From Phreatobacter sp. (lineage in GTDB: Bacteria > Pseudomonadota > Alphaproteobacteria > Rhizobiales > Phreatobacteraceae), in assembly GCF_022843985.1 (NCBI RefSeq), contig NZ_JALHMP010000028.1, positions 1 through 56,748 on the forward strand: a DNA stretch of 56,748 nt, given 5' to 3'. The position numbers and the translations under genes were made by a program. Below, one piece after another: positions 25,311 to 34,229 of this stretch. Position 1 is the stretch's first letter. Each line of letters begins with the position of its first letter. A model generated the notes under the pieces. It was not told the origin of the DNA and did not search any database. It saw only the letters and a program-made list of their open reading frames with translations.

Positions 25311-26305
25311 CAGACCGACCCCTTCTCGCGTAGCAGCTGTTCGAGCAGGCGCCGCAGCTCCTTCTGGTCGGCGGACTGGGCCTGCATCCAGTCACGCACC
25401 ACCTGCTGCTCGGAGCGCATATGGGTGACGAGGCCCTGGATGCCCTCGGCCAGATTGGCCATGGCGGCACTGGCGCGCTGGTTCGACGAGCCGTCGCCCA
25501 TGGCCTCGCGCAGCCGGTCGAAGGCCCGCTGCAGGTCGGCGACGCTCACCTGCGGCGATCCGCCGTCGCCGGAGCCGGGGCTGATGATCGCCATGTCCTG
25601 AACGGTCGAGGACAGCCAGTCCTCCACCTCGGTGTAGAAGCGGTTCTGCGCCTGGCTGGCCTGCAGGTCGAGGAAGCCGAGGACGAGCGAGCCGGCGAGG
25701 CCGAACAGCGAGGACGAGAAGGCGATGCCCATGCCGCCGAGAGGCTCGGCGAGGCCGCGCTTCATGTCCTCGAAGATGGTGCCGAGCTCGCCCTGGTTGG
25801 ACAGGCTGTTGATGACCCGGCCGACCGAGGTCACCGTCTCGATCAGGCCCCAGAACGTGCCGAGCAGGCCGAGGAAGACCAGCAGGCCGGTCAGATAGCG
25901 CGCCAGTTCGCGGCCCTCGTCGAGACGGGTGGCGAGCGAATCCAGCAGCGAGCGCATGGTGACGGTCGAGATCGCCATCTGCCCGCTCCGCGCGCCGAGC
26001 ATGGTCGCCATCGGCGCCAGCAGGATCGGCGGCCTCTGGACGGTGATGCCGGGATCAGCGAGGCGGAACGTGTTGACCCAGCGCGCCTCGCGGAACAGCC
26101 GGATGACCTGGCGGAACGACAGGACGATGCCGATCAGGCCGACGGCGACGATGACGCCGTTGAGGCCCGGATTGGCCATGAAGGCGGTCTGCACTTCGCG
26201 CTGCAGGACGAAGACGACGAGGCCGACCAGCGCCAGGAACACCAGCATCCGGAACAGGAAGATCCGCGGGGACGAGACCTTGAAGGGATCGAGTTCGCGG
26301 GCCAT
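25310..26305 (-). CDS. MotA/TolQ/ExbB-family proton channel protein
   Basis: 331 residues from ATG 26305 (GAAGAG 5 nt upstream); a GTG at 26311 is possible. Two N-terminal membrane helices (about 20-37 and 49-66) precede a cytoplasmic region with a GARSGQMA segment. Two further helices include YLTGLLVFLGLLGTFWGLIETV and FSSSLFGLAGSLVLGF, the MotA_ExbB signature. The last 90 residues are helical. It is paired with the OmpA/MotB-like gene. The pair resembles core alphaproteobacterial loci. Zorya-type defence genes (zorC/D/E) are not present. Confidence 0.87.
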   Translation of the reverse strand: MARELDPFKVSSPRIFLFRMLVFLALVGLVVFVLQREVQTAFMANPGLNGVIVAVGLIGIVLSFRQVIRLFREARWVNTFRLADPGITVQRPPILLAPMATMLGARSGQMAISTVTMRSLLDSLATRLDEGRELARYLTGLLVFLGLLGTFWGLIETVTSVGRVINSLSNQGELGTIFEDMKRGLAEPLGGMGIAFSSSLFGLAGSLVLGFLDLQASQAQNRFYTEVEDWLSSTVQDMAIISPGSGDGGSPQVSVADLQRAFDRLREAMGDGSSNQRASAAMANLAEGIQGLVTHMRSEQQVVRDWMQAQSADQKELRRLLEQLLREKGSV

Positions 26306-26418
26306 CGGCACTCTTCGAATGTTGTGGGTTCCGGGAGGTTAACCCCACCGGGCCCAGAAATGAAGCAGAGGTTATGGCAGGCTTGTGACGGCGGCCCCTC
26401 GCCGCCGCGCGGCGGCGC

Positions 26419-27801
26419 TCAGGCGCCGAGCAGGCCCTCCGCCTTCACCTTGTCGAGCGTCCGGTCGAGGGTGCGCGCCAGGCGGTCGAACAGGTCGTCG
26501 ATCTCCTCCGGCGTGATGATCAGCGGCGGGCAGACGGCGAGTGAATCACCGAGATTGCGGATGATCAGCCCCTCTTCCTGCGCCACCATGGTGGCATAGG
26601 CGCCGATGCCGGCCTTGGGCTCGAAGGCCTTCTTGGTCGGCTTGTGGGCGACCATCTCCAAGGCGCCGACCAGGCCCATGCCGCGCGCCTCGCCCACCAG
26701 CGGGTGGTCGGCGAGGGCCTTCAGATGCGCCTGGAACTGCGGCGTCTTGGCCGCCGACTTCTCGATGATGCGGTCGCGCTCGTAGATCTCGAGGGTCTTC
26801 AGCGCAACCGCCGCGCCGACCGGATGGCCCGAATAGGTGAAGCCGTGGCCGAAGGTGCCGATCTTCTTCGATTCGATGATCGTCGCCTGATACATCTCCT
26901 CGGGGATCATCACCGCCCCCACCGGCATGTAGGCGGAGGTCAGGGCCTTGGCGACCGAGATGGAGTGCGGCTTGTAGCCGAGCGCCGAGGAGCCGAACCA
27001 TTCGCCGAGGCGCCCGAAGCCGCAGATCACCTCGTCGGCGATCATGTAGACGTCGTAGCGCTGGCAGACCGCCATGATCTTCTCGAAATAGCCGGCCGGC
27101 GGAACGATGACGCCGCCCGCGCCCATCACCGGCTCGGCGATGAAGGCGGCGACCGTCTCCGGCCCCTCGCGCAGGATCATGTCTTCCAGGTCCTGGGCGC
27201 AGCGGGTGGCGAACTCCTCCTCCGTCTCGCCCTCATGGGCGAAGCGGTAATGGTGCGGGCAGGAGGTGTGCAGGATGCCGGAGATCGGCAGGTCGAAATC
27301 GGTGTGGTTGGCCGGCAGGCCGGTCAGCGAGGCCGAGGCGATGGTGACGCCGTGATAGCCCTTGATGCGGGAGATGATCTTCTTCTTCTGCGGCCGGCCC
27401 AGCGCATTGTTCATGTACCAGACCATCTTGACCTGGCTGTCATTGGCCTCCGAGCCCGAGCAGACGAAGAACACCTTGGAGATCGGCACCGGCGCCTTCT
27501 CCTTCAGCTTCTCGGCCAGTTCGATGGCCGGGTCATGGCTCTTGCCGCCGAACAGATGGGTGAAGGACAGCTTCTTCATCTGCTCGTAGGCGGTCTGGGC
27601 GAGCTCCTCATTGCCGTAGCCCAGTGCCGTGCACCACAGGCCCGACATGCCCTCGATATAGGGCTTGCCGTCGACATCGTAGACATAGATGCCCTTCGCC
27701 CTTTCCAGGACCAGCGTGCCGGTGTCGCGAATCGTCGCCTGATTCGTGTAGGGGTGAAGGACGGTTTCCAGGTCGCGGACCTGCAGATTGGTCAAAGCCA
27801 T
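26419..27801 (-). CDS. Class III PLP-dependent aminotransferase
   Basis: 460 residues from ATG 27801, preceded by GGAGG at 5 nt. The longer frame upstream runs through non-coding sequence. Typical omega-aminotransferase features are GMSGLWCTALGYG, the PLP phosphate site CSGSEAND, GYHGVTIAS, the Asp in MIADEVICGFGRLG, and the Schiff-base Lys in ISVAKALTS. The family transfers an amino group from beta-alanine, putrescine or related omega-amines, or aromatic amines, to pyruvate or another keto acid. The exact substrate is not determined by sequence alone. It stands alone on its strand. Confidence 0.9.
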   Translation of the reverse strand: MALTNLQVRDLETVLHPYTNQATIRDTGTLVLERAKGIYVYDVDGKPYIEGMSGLWCTALGYGNEELAQTAYEQMKKLSFTHLFGGKSHDPAIELAEKLKEKAPVPISKVFFVCSGSEANDSQVKMVWYMNNALGRPQKKKIISRIKGYHGVTIASASLTGLPANHTDFDLPISGILHTSCPHHYRFAHEGETEEEFATRCAQDLEDMILREGPETVAAFIAEPVMGAGGVIVPPAGYFEKIMAVCQRYDVYMIADEVICGFGRLGEWFGSSALGYKPHSISVAKALTSAYMPVGAVMIPEEMYQATIIESKKIGTFGHGFTYSGHPVGAAVALKTLEIYERDRIIEKSAAKTPQFQAHLKALADHPLVGEARGMGLVGALEMVAHKPTKKAFEPKAGIGAYATMVAQEEGLIIRNLGDSLAVCPPLIITPEEIDDLFDRLARTLDRTLDKVKAEGLLGA

Positions 27802-27937
27802 GATGGCCTCCTGCATCGATATGGGCCGAGTGAACCTGATTGGCTCTGCTGGTGTCAAAGCAGGGGAGGAATGCGGGCTTTCCCGCACCGCGGCGCGGGA
27901 CAGGCGCCATCTGGGGTTACGGCTTTCTGCATGACTG

Positions 27938-28100
27938 GCCCACCCGTAACCTCCCCTCTCACGAGGCAAGGGAGACCACGGCGTCGCGTTCGGCCCCTAT
28001 CGGCTGGGCCTGGCTCAGCCGTCGTGAATGAGCGGAACATCATGGTCTCCCTCCCCGCGTCAGCGCGTCAGCGCGTCGGCGCGGAGGGTGCGGGTGGGGC
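27938..28100. repeat. Dispersed palindromic repeat, copy A
   Basis: Outer arms GCCCACCCGTAACCTCCC and its near-complement GGAGGGTGCGGGTGGGGC enclose about 125 nt with inner CTCCCC/GGGAG arms and a GAGACCACGGCGTC block. It matches the arrangement at 46016-46180 and 48581-48734. It lies between the aminotransferase and GNAT genes, which are both on the minus strand. Confidence 0.65.
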
Positions 28101-28115
28101 ATCTCTTCTCCCTCC

Positions 28116-28778
28116 TCAACCTTCCGGCGGGGTCTCCTTCGGATCGGCTGGCGCGGTGGCGCTGGTCGCCGCCGTGCGTGTCTTCGGCTCGCGCCGCTTC
28201 AGCCGCCGCGGCGGCAGGATCTCCGGGTCGCTCACCACGGTCTTGGCGAGGAAGATGGCGGCGTCGAGCTTGGTGAAGGCGCGGCCGCGGTAGAACTTGA
28301 GGGCGTTCTCGTTGTTCTCCGCCACCTCCAGCACCAGATGTGTGCAGCCGCGCAGCCGGGCGAGATGTTCGAGCTGCTCCAGCACGAAGGTGCCGAGGCC
28401 GCGGCCCTGGAACTCCGGGTCCACCGCCAGCTCCTCGACGAAGAGCGGGCGCATGTCGCGGGCGCGGAAATAGCGCTCGTTCATCCAGTTGTCGGTGCCG
28501 ATGATGGTGAGCGCGCATTCGGCATAGCCGACGATCCGCTCCTTGCCGCCCACGCGGATGACGAAGAGCAACTGCTCGATGCCCTTCTCGTCGAAGACCT
28601 CAAGGAAGCGCTTCTTCGATTTCGGCCGCTGGTACTCCACCGTCGAGCGGTTCACCTCGCGGAACACCGCCTTGATGAACTCCCAGGTGCGGTTGAGGTC
28701 GCGCTTGTTGAGATGGCGCACCCGCACCTGCGGTTCGGGGTCGGCGAGGTCGGCGGGGATCGTGCTGTCGGAGGCCAT
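28116..28778 (-). CDS. GNAT-family N-acetyltransferase with basic C-terminal tail
   Basis: 220 residues. The acetyl-CoA loop is VDPEFQGRGLGTFV, preceded by FVEELAV, with LVLEVAENNENALKFYRGRAF as the C-terminal acetyltransferase motif. The last 40 residues (RRLKRREPKTRTAATS, then Pro/Ala-rich) are disordered and basic. The N-terminal 20 residues are low complexity. No substrate can be named. The ribosome site is weak. The neighbouring Bug/amidase genes are divergent. Confidence 0.85.
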   Translation of the reverse strand: MASDSTIPADLADPEPQVRVRHLNKRDLNRTWEFIKAVFREVNRSTVEYQRPKSKKRFLEVFDEKGIEQLLFVIRVGGKERIVGYAECALTIIGTDNWMNERYFRARDMRPLFVEELAVDPEFQGRGLGTFVLEQLEHLARLRGCTHLVLEVAENNENALKFYRGRAFTKLDAAIFLAKTVVSDPEILPPRRLKRREPKTRTAATSATAPADPKETPPEG

Positions 28779-28995
28779 GGGATGAACAGGGTTTTCCGTT
28801 GCCGCCAGTCTCTACCGCATCGGAGGGGGCGAGCCTAGGCTCAGGACGGATTGGCCGGAGCAGGATGGCGCTGGTCGCCATGCGGTTGGGCAGCCGGCCG
28901 GTTGGACAATCCGGTGCGACGCCCTCGGTTGACCGGATGCGGCGTGACATCCTATGCCGAACAACAGGAAACGCATCATAATGAGAGGCTCCACC

Positions 28996-29982
28996 ATGGC
29001 CCTGTCCCCCGCCACTCTGACCCGCCGCGCGACGATTGCCGCTGCAGCGGGCCTTGCCCTTGCCCCGTTCGCCGCCCGCGCCCAGGGCGCCTGGCCGCAG
29101 CGTCCCATCCGGCTCATCGTGCCCTTCTCGGCTGGCGGCGCGGCGGACAGCGCCGCGCGCGTGCTGACGGGCCACATGGGCGAGCGGCTCGGCCAGCGCT
29201 TCGTCGTTGAGAACCGCACCGGCGCGAGCGGGAGCCTCGGTGGGGCGGAGACGGCGCGGGCGACGGATGGCCACACCTTCCTGTGGGACGCGTCGAGCCA
29301 CATCGTGAATCCGTCGCTGCTGCGCGGCCTGACCTTCGACTACGCCACCGCCTTCACGCCGATCTCGCTGGTGGTGACCTTCCCCTCGGCCATCGCGGTG
29401 AAGGCCGATTTCCCGGCGCGGACCCTCGGCGAATTCGTGGCTGCCGCCAAGGCTCAGCCGGGGAAGCTCACCGTCGGCACGCAGGGCAATGCGACGGCAG
29501 GGCACATCGGGCTTGTCGCCTTCGCGCGGGCTGCCGGCATCGAGGTGATCCACGTTCCCTATCGCGGCGGCGCGGCGGCGGCGCAGGATCTGGCGACGGG
29601 GGCGCTCGACGCGGTGTTCACGACGCTGGTCTCCGCCGGTCCGGTGGTGGACAGCAACCGCGCACGGTTCCTCGCCGTCGGAACGCTCACCCGGGTGGAA
29701 AGCCGTCCGGACATTCCGACCATCGCTGAGCAGGGCTTCGCAGGTTTCGAATCCAACGAATGGGCCGGGCTGTTCGGACCGGCGGGCACCCCTGCGCCCG
29801 TCGTCACCGCCCTGTACGACGCCCTGGCGGAGGCGATTGCCCAGCCGGCGCTGCGCGAGCGCCTGGTGCAGATCGGCTGCGTGCCCGTCGCCTCGCGCCC
29901 CGACGCCTTCGCGCGCTTCGTGACCGAAGGCCGCGCGGCGATGGCGACCCTGGTCCGCGAGGCGAATATCCGCACGGAGTGA
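28996..29982 (+). CDS. Bug-family tripartite tricarboxylate transporter binding protein
   Basis: 328 residues from ATG 28996 (GAGAGG 7 nt upstream). ATG 28981 and 28954 are in frame but less well placed. The signal sequence has a twin-Arg (LTRRATIAAAAG) and likely cleavage after AARA. The mature protein shows Bug hallmarks: WPQRPIRLIVPFSAGGAADS, VENRTGASGSLG and HVPYRGGAAAAQDLATGALD. These periplasmic proteins bind carboxylates or other small ligands for TTT transporters. No membrane components are nearby, so it may work with a distant transporter or as an orphan. The downstream amidase may point to an amide ligand; that is inference. Confidence 0.88.
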   Translation: MALSPATLTRRATIAAAAGLALAPFAARAQGAWPQRPIRLIVPFSAGGAADSAARVLTGHMGERLGQRFVVENRTGASGSLGGAETARATDGHTFLWDASSHIVNPSLLRGLTFDYATAFTPISLVVTFPSAIAVKADFPARTLGEFVAAAKAQPGKLTVGTQGNATAGHIGLVAFARAAGIEVIHVPYRGGAAAAQDLATGALDAVFTTLVSAGPVVDSNRARFLAVGTLTRVESRPDIPTIAEQGFAGFESNEWAGLFGPAGTPAPVVTALYDALAEAIAQPALRERLVQIGCVPVASRPDAFARFVTEGRAAMATLVREANIRTE

Positions 29983-29983
29983 G

Positions 29984-30003
29984 GCCTCGCGGCGCGGGGC
30001 TTT
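29984..30003 (+). terminator. Possible terminator after the Bug gene
   Basis: GCCTCGC-GGC-GCGGGGC forms a 7-bp stem including one G-T pair, followed by TTT only. The short T-run makes it weak. Confidence 0.35.
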
Positions 30004-30137
30004 GCATCGCGCCGGGAATGGCGCGACCGCCACCCATTCCCCCCGCGCATGTCCCCCGCCCCTCGGGCCCGCTTGCCGTGGGGGGTACGGCAATGCCACC
30101 GTGCACGCCGCTTTCGAGGACCCGAGGGGAAACGTCC

Positions 30138-31556
30138 ATGGCCGCCGATCTGTCGCTGATCGAGAAGAGCGCTACCGACATCGTCAAGCTCTTGAAGGCC
30201 GGCGAGGTCACGCCCATCGACCTCCTCGACACGCTGGAAAAGCGCATCAAGGCCGTCGACGGCAAGGTCAATGCCCTGCCAACCCTGTGCTTCGACCGGG
30301 CCCGCCGACGCGCACGGGCCCTGATGAAGAAGCCGAAGGAGGGCAGGGGCCTCCTGCAGGGCATGCCGGTGCCGATCAAGGACCTCACCGACGTCGCCGG
30401 CGTCCTCTCGACGCAAGGCTCGCCCATCTTCAAGGACTTCGTGCCGGAGGCCTCCAACATCCTGGTCGAGCATCTCGAGGCCCAGGGCGGCATCATCTAC
30501 GCCAAGTCCAACACGCCGGAATTCGGCGCCGGCGCCAACACCTTCAACGAGGTCTTCGGCGCCACCGTGAACCCCTACAACACCAAGCTCTCGGCGGCCG
30601 GTTCGTCGGGCGGCGCGGCGGTGGCGCTTGCCACCGGCATGGCCTGGCTCGCCCACGGCTCCGACATGGGCGGTTCCCTGCGCAACCCCGCGAGCTTCTG
30701 CGGCATCGTCGGCATGCGCCCCTCGCCGGGCCGCGTCGCCGCCACCCCCGGCACCAAGATCGACTCGACCCTTGGCGTCGAGGGCCCGATGGCGCGCACC
30801 GTCGCCGACCTCGCCCTGCTGCTCGACGCCATGAGCGGCGACGACCACCGCGACCCGCGCTCGCTGCCGGCGCCACGCAAGAGCTTCCGCTCCATCCTCA
30901 AGGGCCCGTGGAAGCCGAAGCGCGTCGCCTGGTCGCCCGACCTCGGTATCACCCCGGTCGACCCGGAGGTGCGCGCCATCACCGAAGCCGCTGCCAAGCG
31001 CTTCAAGGAGGCCGGCGTCATCGTCGAGGAGGCCCATCCCGACTTTTCCGAGGTGCACGAGTGCTTCGGCACGCTGCGCGCCTATGCCTTTGCCACCACC
31101 AAGTTCGAACTGCTCAAGACCCACCGCGACAAGCTCAAGCCGGAGGTCGTCTGGAACATCGAGAAGGGCCTGAAGCTCACCATGGACGAGCTGACCCGCG
31201 CCGAGGCGCAGCGCCAGGCCATGCTGCAGCGGACCCTCGCCTTCTTCGAGCGCTACGACCTGCTGCTGACGCCTGCCACCATCGTCGCCGCCTATCCGGT
31301 GGAGCAGCGCTTCGTCGCCGAATGCGACGGCTTCACCTTCCCCGACTACGTGCAGTGGCTCTCCATCGCCTATGCGCTGACGACGGTCTCCTGCCCCGCC
31401 CTGTCGCTGCCCTGCGGCTTCACCCGGGACGGCCGGCCGATCGGCCTGCAGATCGCCGCCCGTCCCCATGGCGAGGACCGGGTTCTGGCCGGCGCCAAGA
31501 TCCTGGAGGACATTCTCGGCATCGGGTCGGTGCGGCCGGTCGATCCCCGGGGCTGA
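30138..31556 (+). CDS. Amidase signature family hydrolase
   Basis: 472 residues from ATG 30138, with GAGGGG 8 nt upstream. The in-frame extension to 29760 lies inside the Bug gene and is spurious. The Ser-cisSer-Lys triad is visible: Lys in PVPIKDLTD, cis-Ser in AGSSGGAAVA, and the nucleophile Ser in GSDMGGSLRNPA. Length is normal for the family, which includes aryl and aliphatic amidases and GatA. GatA function is unlikely because no gatB or gatC is adjacent. It lies 155 nt after the Bug gene and could be its metabolic partner. Confidence 0.88.
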   Translation: MAADLSLIEKSATDIVKLLKAGEVTPIDLLDTLEKRIKAVDGKVNALPTLCFDRARRRARALMKKPKEGRGLLQGMPVPIKDLTDVAGVLSTQGSPIFKDFVPEASNILVEHLEAQGGIIYAKSNTPEFGAGANTFNEVFGATVNPYNTKLSAAGSSGGAAVALATGMAWLAHGSDMGGSLRNPASFCGIVGMRPSPGRVAATPGTKIDSTLGVEGPMARTVADLALLLDAMSGDDHRDPRSLPAPRKSFRSILKGPWKPKRVAWSPDLGITPVDPEVRAITEAAAKRFKEAGVIVEEAHPDFSEVHECFGTLRAYAFATTKFELLKTHRDKLKPEVVWNIEKGLKLTMDELTRAEAQRQAMLQRTLAFFERYDLLLTPATIVAAYPVEQRFVAECDGFTFPDYVQWLSIAYALTTVSCPALSLPCGFTRDGRPIGLQIAARPHGEDRVLAGAKILEDILGIGSVRPVDPRG

Positions 31557-31606
31557 GCGCCTCGGCGGATTTTTCGGACGATGGTCCTTTTATAGGAAAT
31601 TAGTCA

Positions 31607-31635
31607 TTGACAGCGATGCGCTGGTCGGGTAGTTT
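31607..31635 (+). promoter_or_regulatory. Candidate sigma-70 type promoter upstream of the OMP gene
   Basis: TTGACA (31607-31612), a 17-nt spacer, then TAGTTT (31630-31635), in a locally AT-rich pocket after the amidase gene. It lies about 320 nt upstream of the beta-barrel gene, so the leader would be long and include the palindrome at 31733-31826. Confidence 0.4.
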
Positions 31636-31732
31636 CTGACCATGTTCGACAACTGCGCCTCTGTCGGAGAATGAACGTCCAGGGCGCCGCTCGTCTCCTT
31701 TCCCCGGCGGGGCGAGGCGGGAATTCCCCCGT

Positions 31733-31826
31733 CCGTCATGGCCGGGCTTGTCCCGGCCATCCACGGCTTGAACACCGCAGTGGCTGCAGAATTCGCGGAT
31801 GCCCGACACAAGGCCGGGCATGACGG
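31733..31826. repeat. REP-like palindrome of the CCGTCATGGCCGGG type
   Basis: Arms CCGTCATGGCCGGGCTTGTC and GACACAAGGCCGGGCATGACGG are near-perfect complements across about 94 nt. Extragenic palindromes of this form are common in Rhizobiales genomes. It lies in the leader between the candidate promoter and the beta-barrel gene, where it could form a hairpin in the RNA. Confidence 0.65.
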
Positions 31827-31959
31827 TGGTGGGTCCGGCTCCAAACGAAAAGCGCGCCCGCCCGCGTCGTTAACGGACCATCCACCCCGTTCCGCGGTTT
31901 TCGCCCGAAGCCGTCCACCCGGTGTTAAACATGAGCCGGGTCGCGAAAGCTTGGGAGAG

Positions 31960-32892
31960 ATGGCCGTGATACGCCACGCCTTGCGGCTCGTCGTCGTGGT
32001 CTGCTGCGGTCTCGGGGTGGTTCCCGCCGCCGCCCAGGACGTCCGTCCTTCCGCCATTCCCGATTTCGACGCGGTCGCCGCCGGCAACCGCGGCTTCGGC
32101 GGGTTCTATATCGCCGGCGGCCTCGGCTATGGGCTGCCGGCCCATCGCGACTTCACCATCGTTGATGGCTTCGCCTGCCCGGGCGCCGGCATTCCCTTTC
32201 TCGGGCCGGTCTCGGTTGGCGGCGGGTCGGGCTGCCGCACGTCGGCGGGCCTCGCCGGCCTGACCGCCCATGTCCTCGCCGGCTGGAATGCCGGCGGGCC
32301 GAACGGCTGGATCTCCGGCCTCGAGTTCCGCGGGCGGCTGGGGCGCGAGGGCGGCACCGGCCGGCTCGGCGGCTCGACCGTCGTCACCATCCCCGGCCTG
32401 ACGGCCTATACCAACACGGCCTCCGGCACCTATCGCGCCAGCCTCGACGGCGGTCTCGCCGTCACCGGCCGCTGGGGCTATGCCTTCTCCGGCTTCATGC
32501 CGTTCCTGCGCGGCGGCCTCGGCGTGGCGCAGCTCACCGAGCAGGTCGATTTCGATGCCACGGGTTCGCGGTCCTGTACGCTCGGGCCGCCGGTCTCCTG
32601 CACCACCGGCGGGCGGGTGGCGAGCCGCACGTCGCGCTGGCTGCCCTCGGCGGTCTTCGGCGCCGGCATCGAGGTGCCCATCGGCCGCGCCTTCGTCCGG
32701 CTGGACGGCGAGGTCGAGGCGGTGTTCTCGCCCTCGCAGAACCTGCTGCAGAATCTCGCCGGCCAGACGCTGGTCACGGCGACCGGCACCGGCACCGGCG
32801 CGACGCCCGGCACGGTTGGCCAGGCCTCGCTCCGCTCGGAGAACTGGATCGTCTCGCGCAGGATCATGCTCTCCGGTGGCTTCCGGTTCTGA
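31960..32892 (+). CDS. Outer-membrane beta-barrel protein
   Basis: 310 residues from ATG 31960 (GTG 31966 also fits the GGGAGAG ribosome site). A signal peptide (HALRLVVVVCCGLGVVPAAAQ) is followed by FGGFYIAGGLGYGLP, the first strand of the porin-like barrel family seen in alphaproteobacteria. Alternating strands continue throughout. The chain ends in ...GGFRF with a C-terminal Phe, the usual signal for BAM insertion. Four cysteines lie in two surface-loop pairs (FACPG/GCRTS and SCTLG/SCTTG). No ligand can be inferred. Confidence 0.82.
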   Translation: MAVIRHALRLVVVVCCGLGVVPAAAQDVRPSAIPDFDAVAAGNRGFGGFYIAGGLGYGLPAHRDFTIVDGFACPGAGIPFLGPVSVGGGSGCRTSAGLAGLTAHVLAGWNAGGPNGWISGLEFRGRLGREGGTGRLGGSTVVTIPGLTAYTNTASGTYRASLDGGLAVTGRWGYAFSGFMPFLRGGLGVAQLTEQVDFDATGSRSCTLGPPVSCTTGGRVASRTSRWLPSAVFGAGIEVPIGRAFVRLDGEVEAVFSPSQNLLQNLAGQTLVTATGTGTGATPGTVGQASLRSENWIVSRRIMLSGGFRF

Positions 32893-32930
32893 CCGCGCCT
32901 CACTATGTTCGGGGGCTCTGAGACCGCGGG

Positions 32931-34229
32931 ATGATCCCGGCGGCAATGACCCCGGCGCCGATGACCACCACCCGAATGACGACGCTTCCCTCCGGCCTGA
33001 CGGTCGTGACGGACGCCACGCCTCACCTCAAGACCGCCTCGATCCAGGTCACGTTCGGCGTTGGCGGCCGTGACGAGCGCGGCGACGAGCACGGGATCAG
33101 CCACCTGCTCGAACATATGGCCTTCAAGGGCACGACCAAGCGCACGCCGCGCGGCCTGGCCGAGGAGATCGAGGCTGTCGGCGGCGACCTCAACGCCGCC
33201 ACCGCCTCGGAGAACACGTCCTACTTCGCCAAGGTGCTGGGCGAGGACCTGCCGGTCGCCATCGACATCCTCTCGGACATCCTGACCGACCCGCAGTTCC
33301 ACCCGGCCGAGCTGGTCAAGGAGAAGAACGTCATCGTCCAGGAGATCGGCGCCGCCGAGGACGATCCGGACGACGTCGTCGTCGACCATTTCATCGCCGA
33401 GGCCTATCCCGGCCAGCCGCTGGGGCGCACCATCCTCGGCACGCCGCAGGCGGTGCGGGCGGCGACCCCGGACAAGCTGCGCGCCTATATGGGCAGATCC
33501 TATGCAGCGCCGCGCGCCGTGGTGGCGGCGGCCGGCGCCGTCGATCACGACCGGGTCGTCGACGCCATCGCCCGGGCCTTCGAGAGGCTGCCGCAGGAGG
33601 CCCCGCCCGATTGCGAGAGCGCCCGCTATCGCGGCGGCGCGACCACCATCGTCCGGCCGCTGGAACAGACCAACCTCGTCTTCGGCTTCGAGGGCATGAG
33701 CTACCGCGACCCCGACATCTATGCCGTCGGCGTCTTCAACAACCTGCTCGGCGGCGGGCTGTCGTCGCGGCTGTTCCAGGACGTGCGCGAGGACCGGGGG
33801 CTCTGCTACGAGATCCACTCCTTCCACTGGTCCTACAACGATACCGGCGTCTTCGGCATCTCCGCCGGCACCGACCCGGCGGATGCCGTCGACCTGTTCA
33901 ACCTCACCATGGACGTGCTCAACGCCACGGTGGACGGGGCGAGCGAGGCCGAGGTCGGCCGCGCCAAGGCGCAGATGAAGGTCGGGCTGCTCGGCGCGCT
34001 CGAAAGCTCGTCCTCGCGCACCGACCAGATGGCGCGGCAGGTGCTCGTCTTCGGCCGCACCCTCGATCTCGCGGAGATCGCCGCGCGCATCGACGCCGTC
34101 ACCGTCGAGGAGGCCCGCGCGGCCGGCGCAAGGCTGGTGCGCTCCTCGCCGATGACCTTTGCCGCGATCGGTCCGAAACGCGGGCTGGACAAGGTGCGGA
34201 AGCTGGCGGAACAATTCCGGCCGACATGA
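32931..34229 (+). CDS. M16-family zinc protease (mitochondrial processing peptidase-like)
   Basis: 432 residues from ATG 32931; ATGs at 32946, 32961 and 32976 are alternatives, the last giving the usual MTTLPSGLTVVTD start. The inverted zinc motif HLLEH is at 58-62. The third ligand Glu138 lies 76 residues after His62, as in the family. C-terminal RGLCYEIHSFHWSYNDTGVFGI matches the substrate-binding half. It is closest in type to bacterial beta-MPP/PqqL-like single-domain M16B enzymes. The stop overlaps the RimJ-like gene as ATGA. Confidence 0.9.
   Translation: MIPAAMTPAPMTTTRMTTLPSGLTVVTDATPHLKTASIQVTFGVGGRDERGDEHGISHLLEHMAFKGTTKRTPRGLAEEIEAVGGDLNAATASENTSYFAKVLGEDLPVAIDILSDILTDPQFHPAELVKEKNVIVQEIGAAEDDPDDVVVDHFIAEAYPGQPLGRTILGTPQAVRAATPDKLRAYMGRSYAAPRAVVAAAGAVDHDRVVDAIARAFERLPQEAPPDCESARYRGGATTIVRPLEQTNLVFGFEGMSYRDPDIYAVGVFNNLLGGGLSSRLFQDVREDRGLCYEIHSFHWSYNDTGVFGISAGTDPADAVDLFNLTMDVLNATVDGASEAEVGRAKAQMKVGLLGALESSSSRTDQMARQVLVFGRTLDLAEIAARIDAVTVEEARAAGARLVRSSPMTFAAIGPKRGLDKVRKLAEQFRPT

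Noticed and set aside
24282-26305. Zorya-type defence operon based on the MotA/MotB-like pair
   Set aside because: No zorC, zorD or zorE homologues are adjacent. The pair sits among core genes in a common alphaproteobacterial arrangement.
29760-30137. N-terminal extension of the amidase frame
   Set aside because: It overlaps the Bug gene in another frame. The family start and ribosome site are at 30138.
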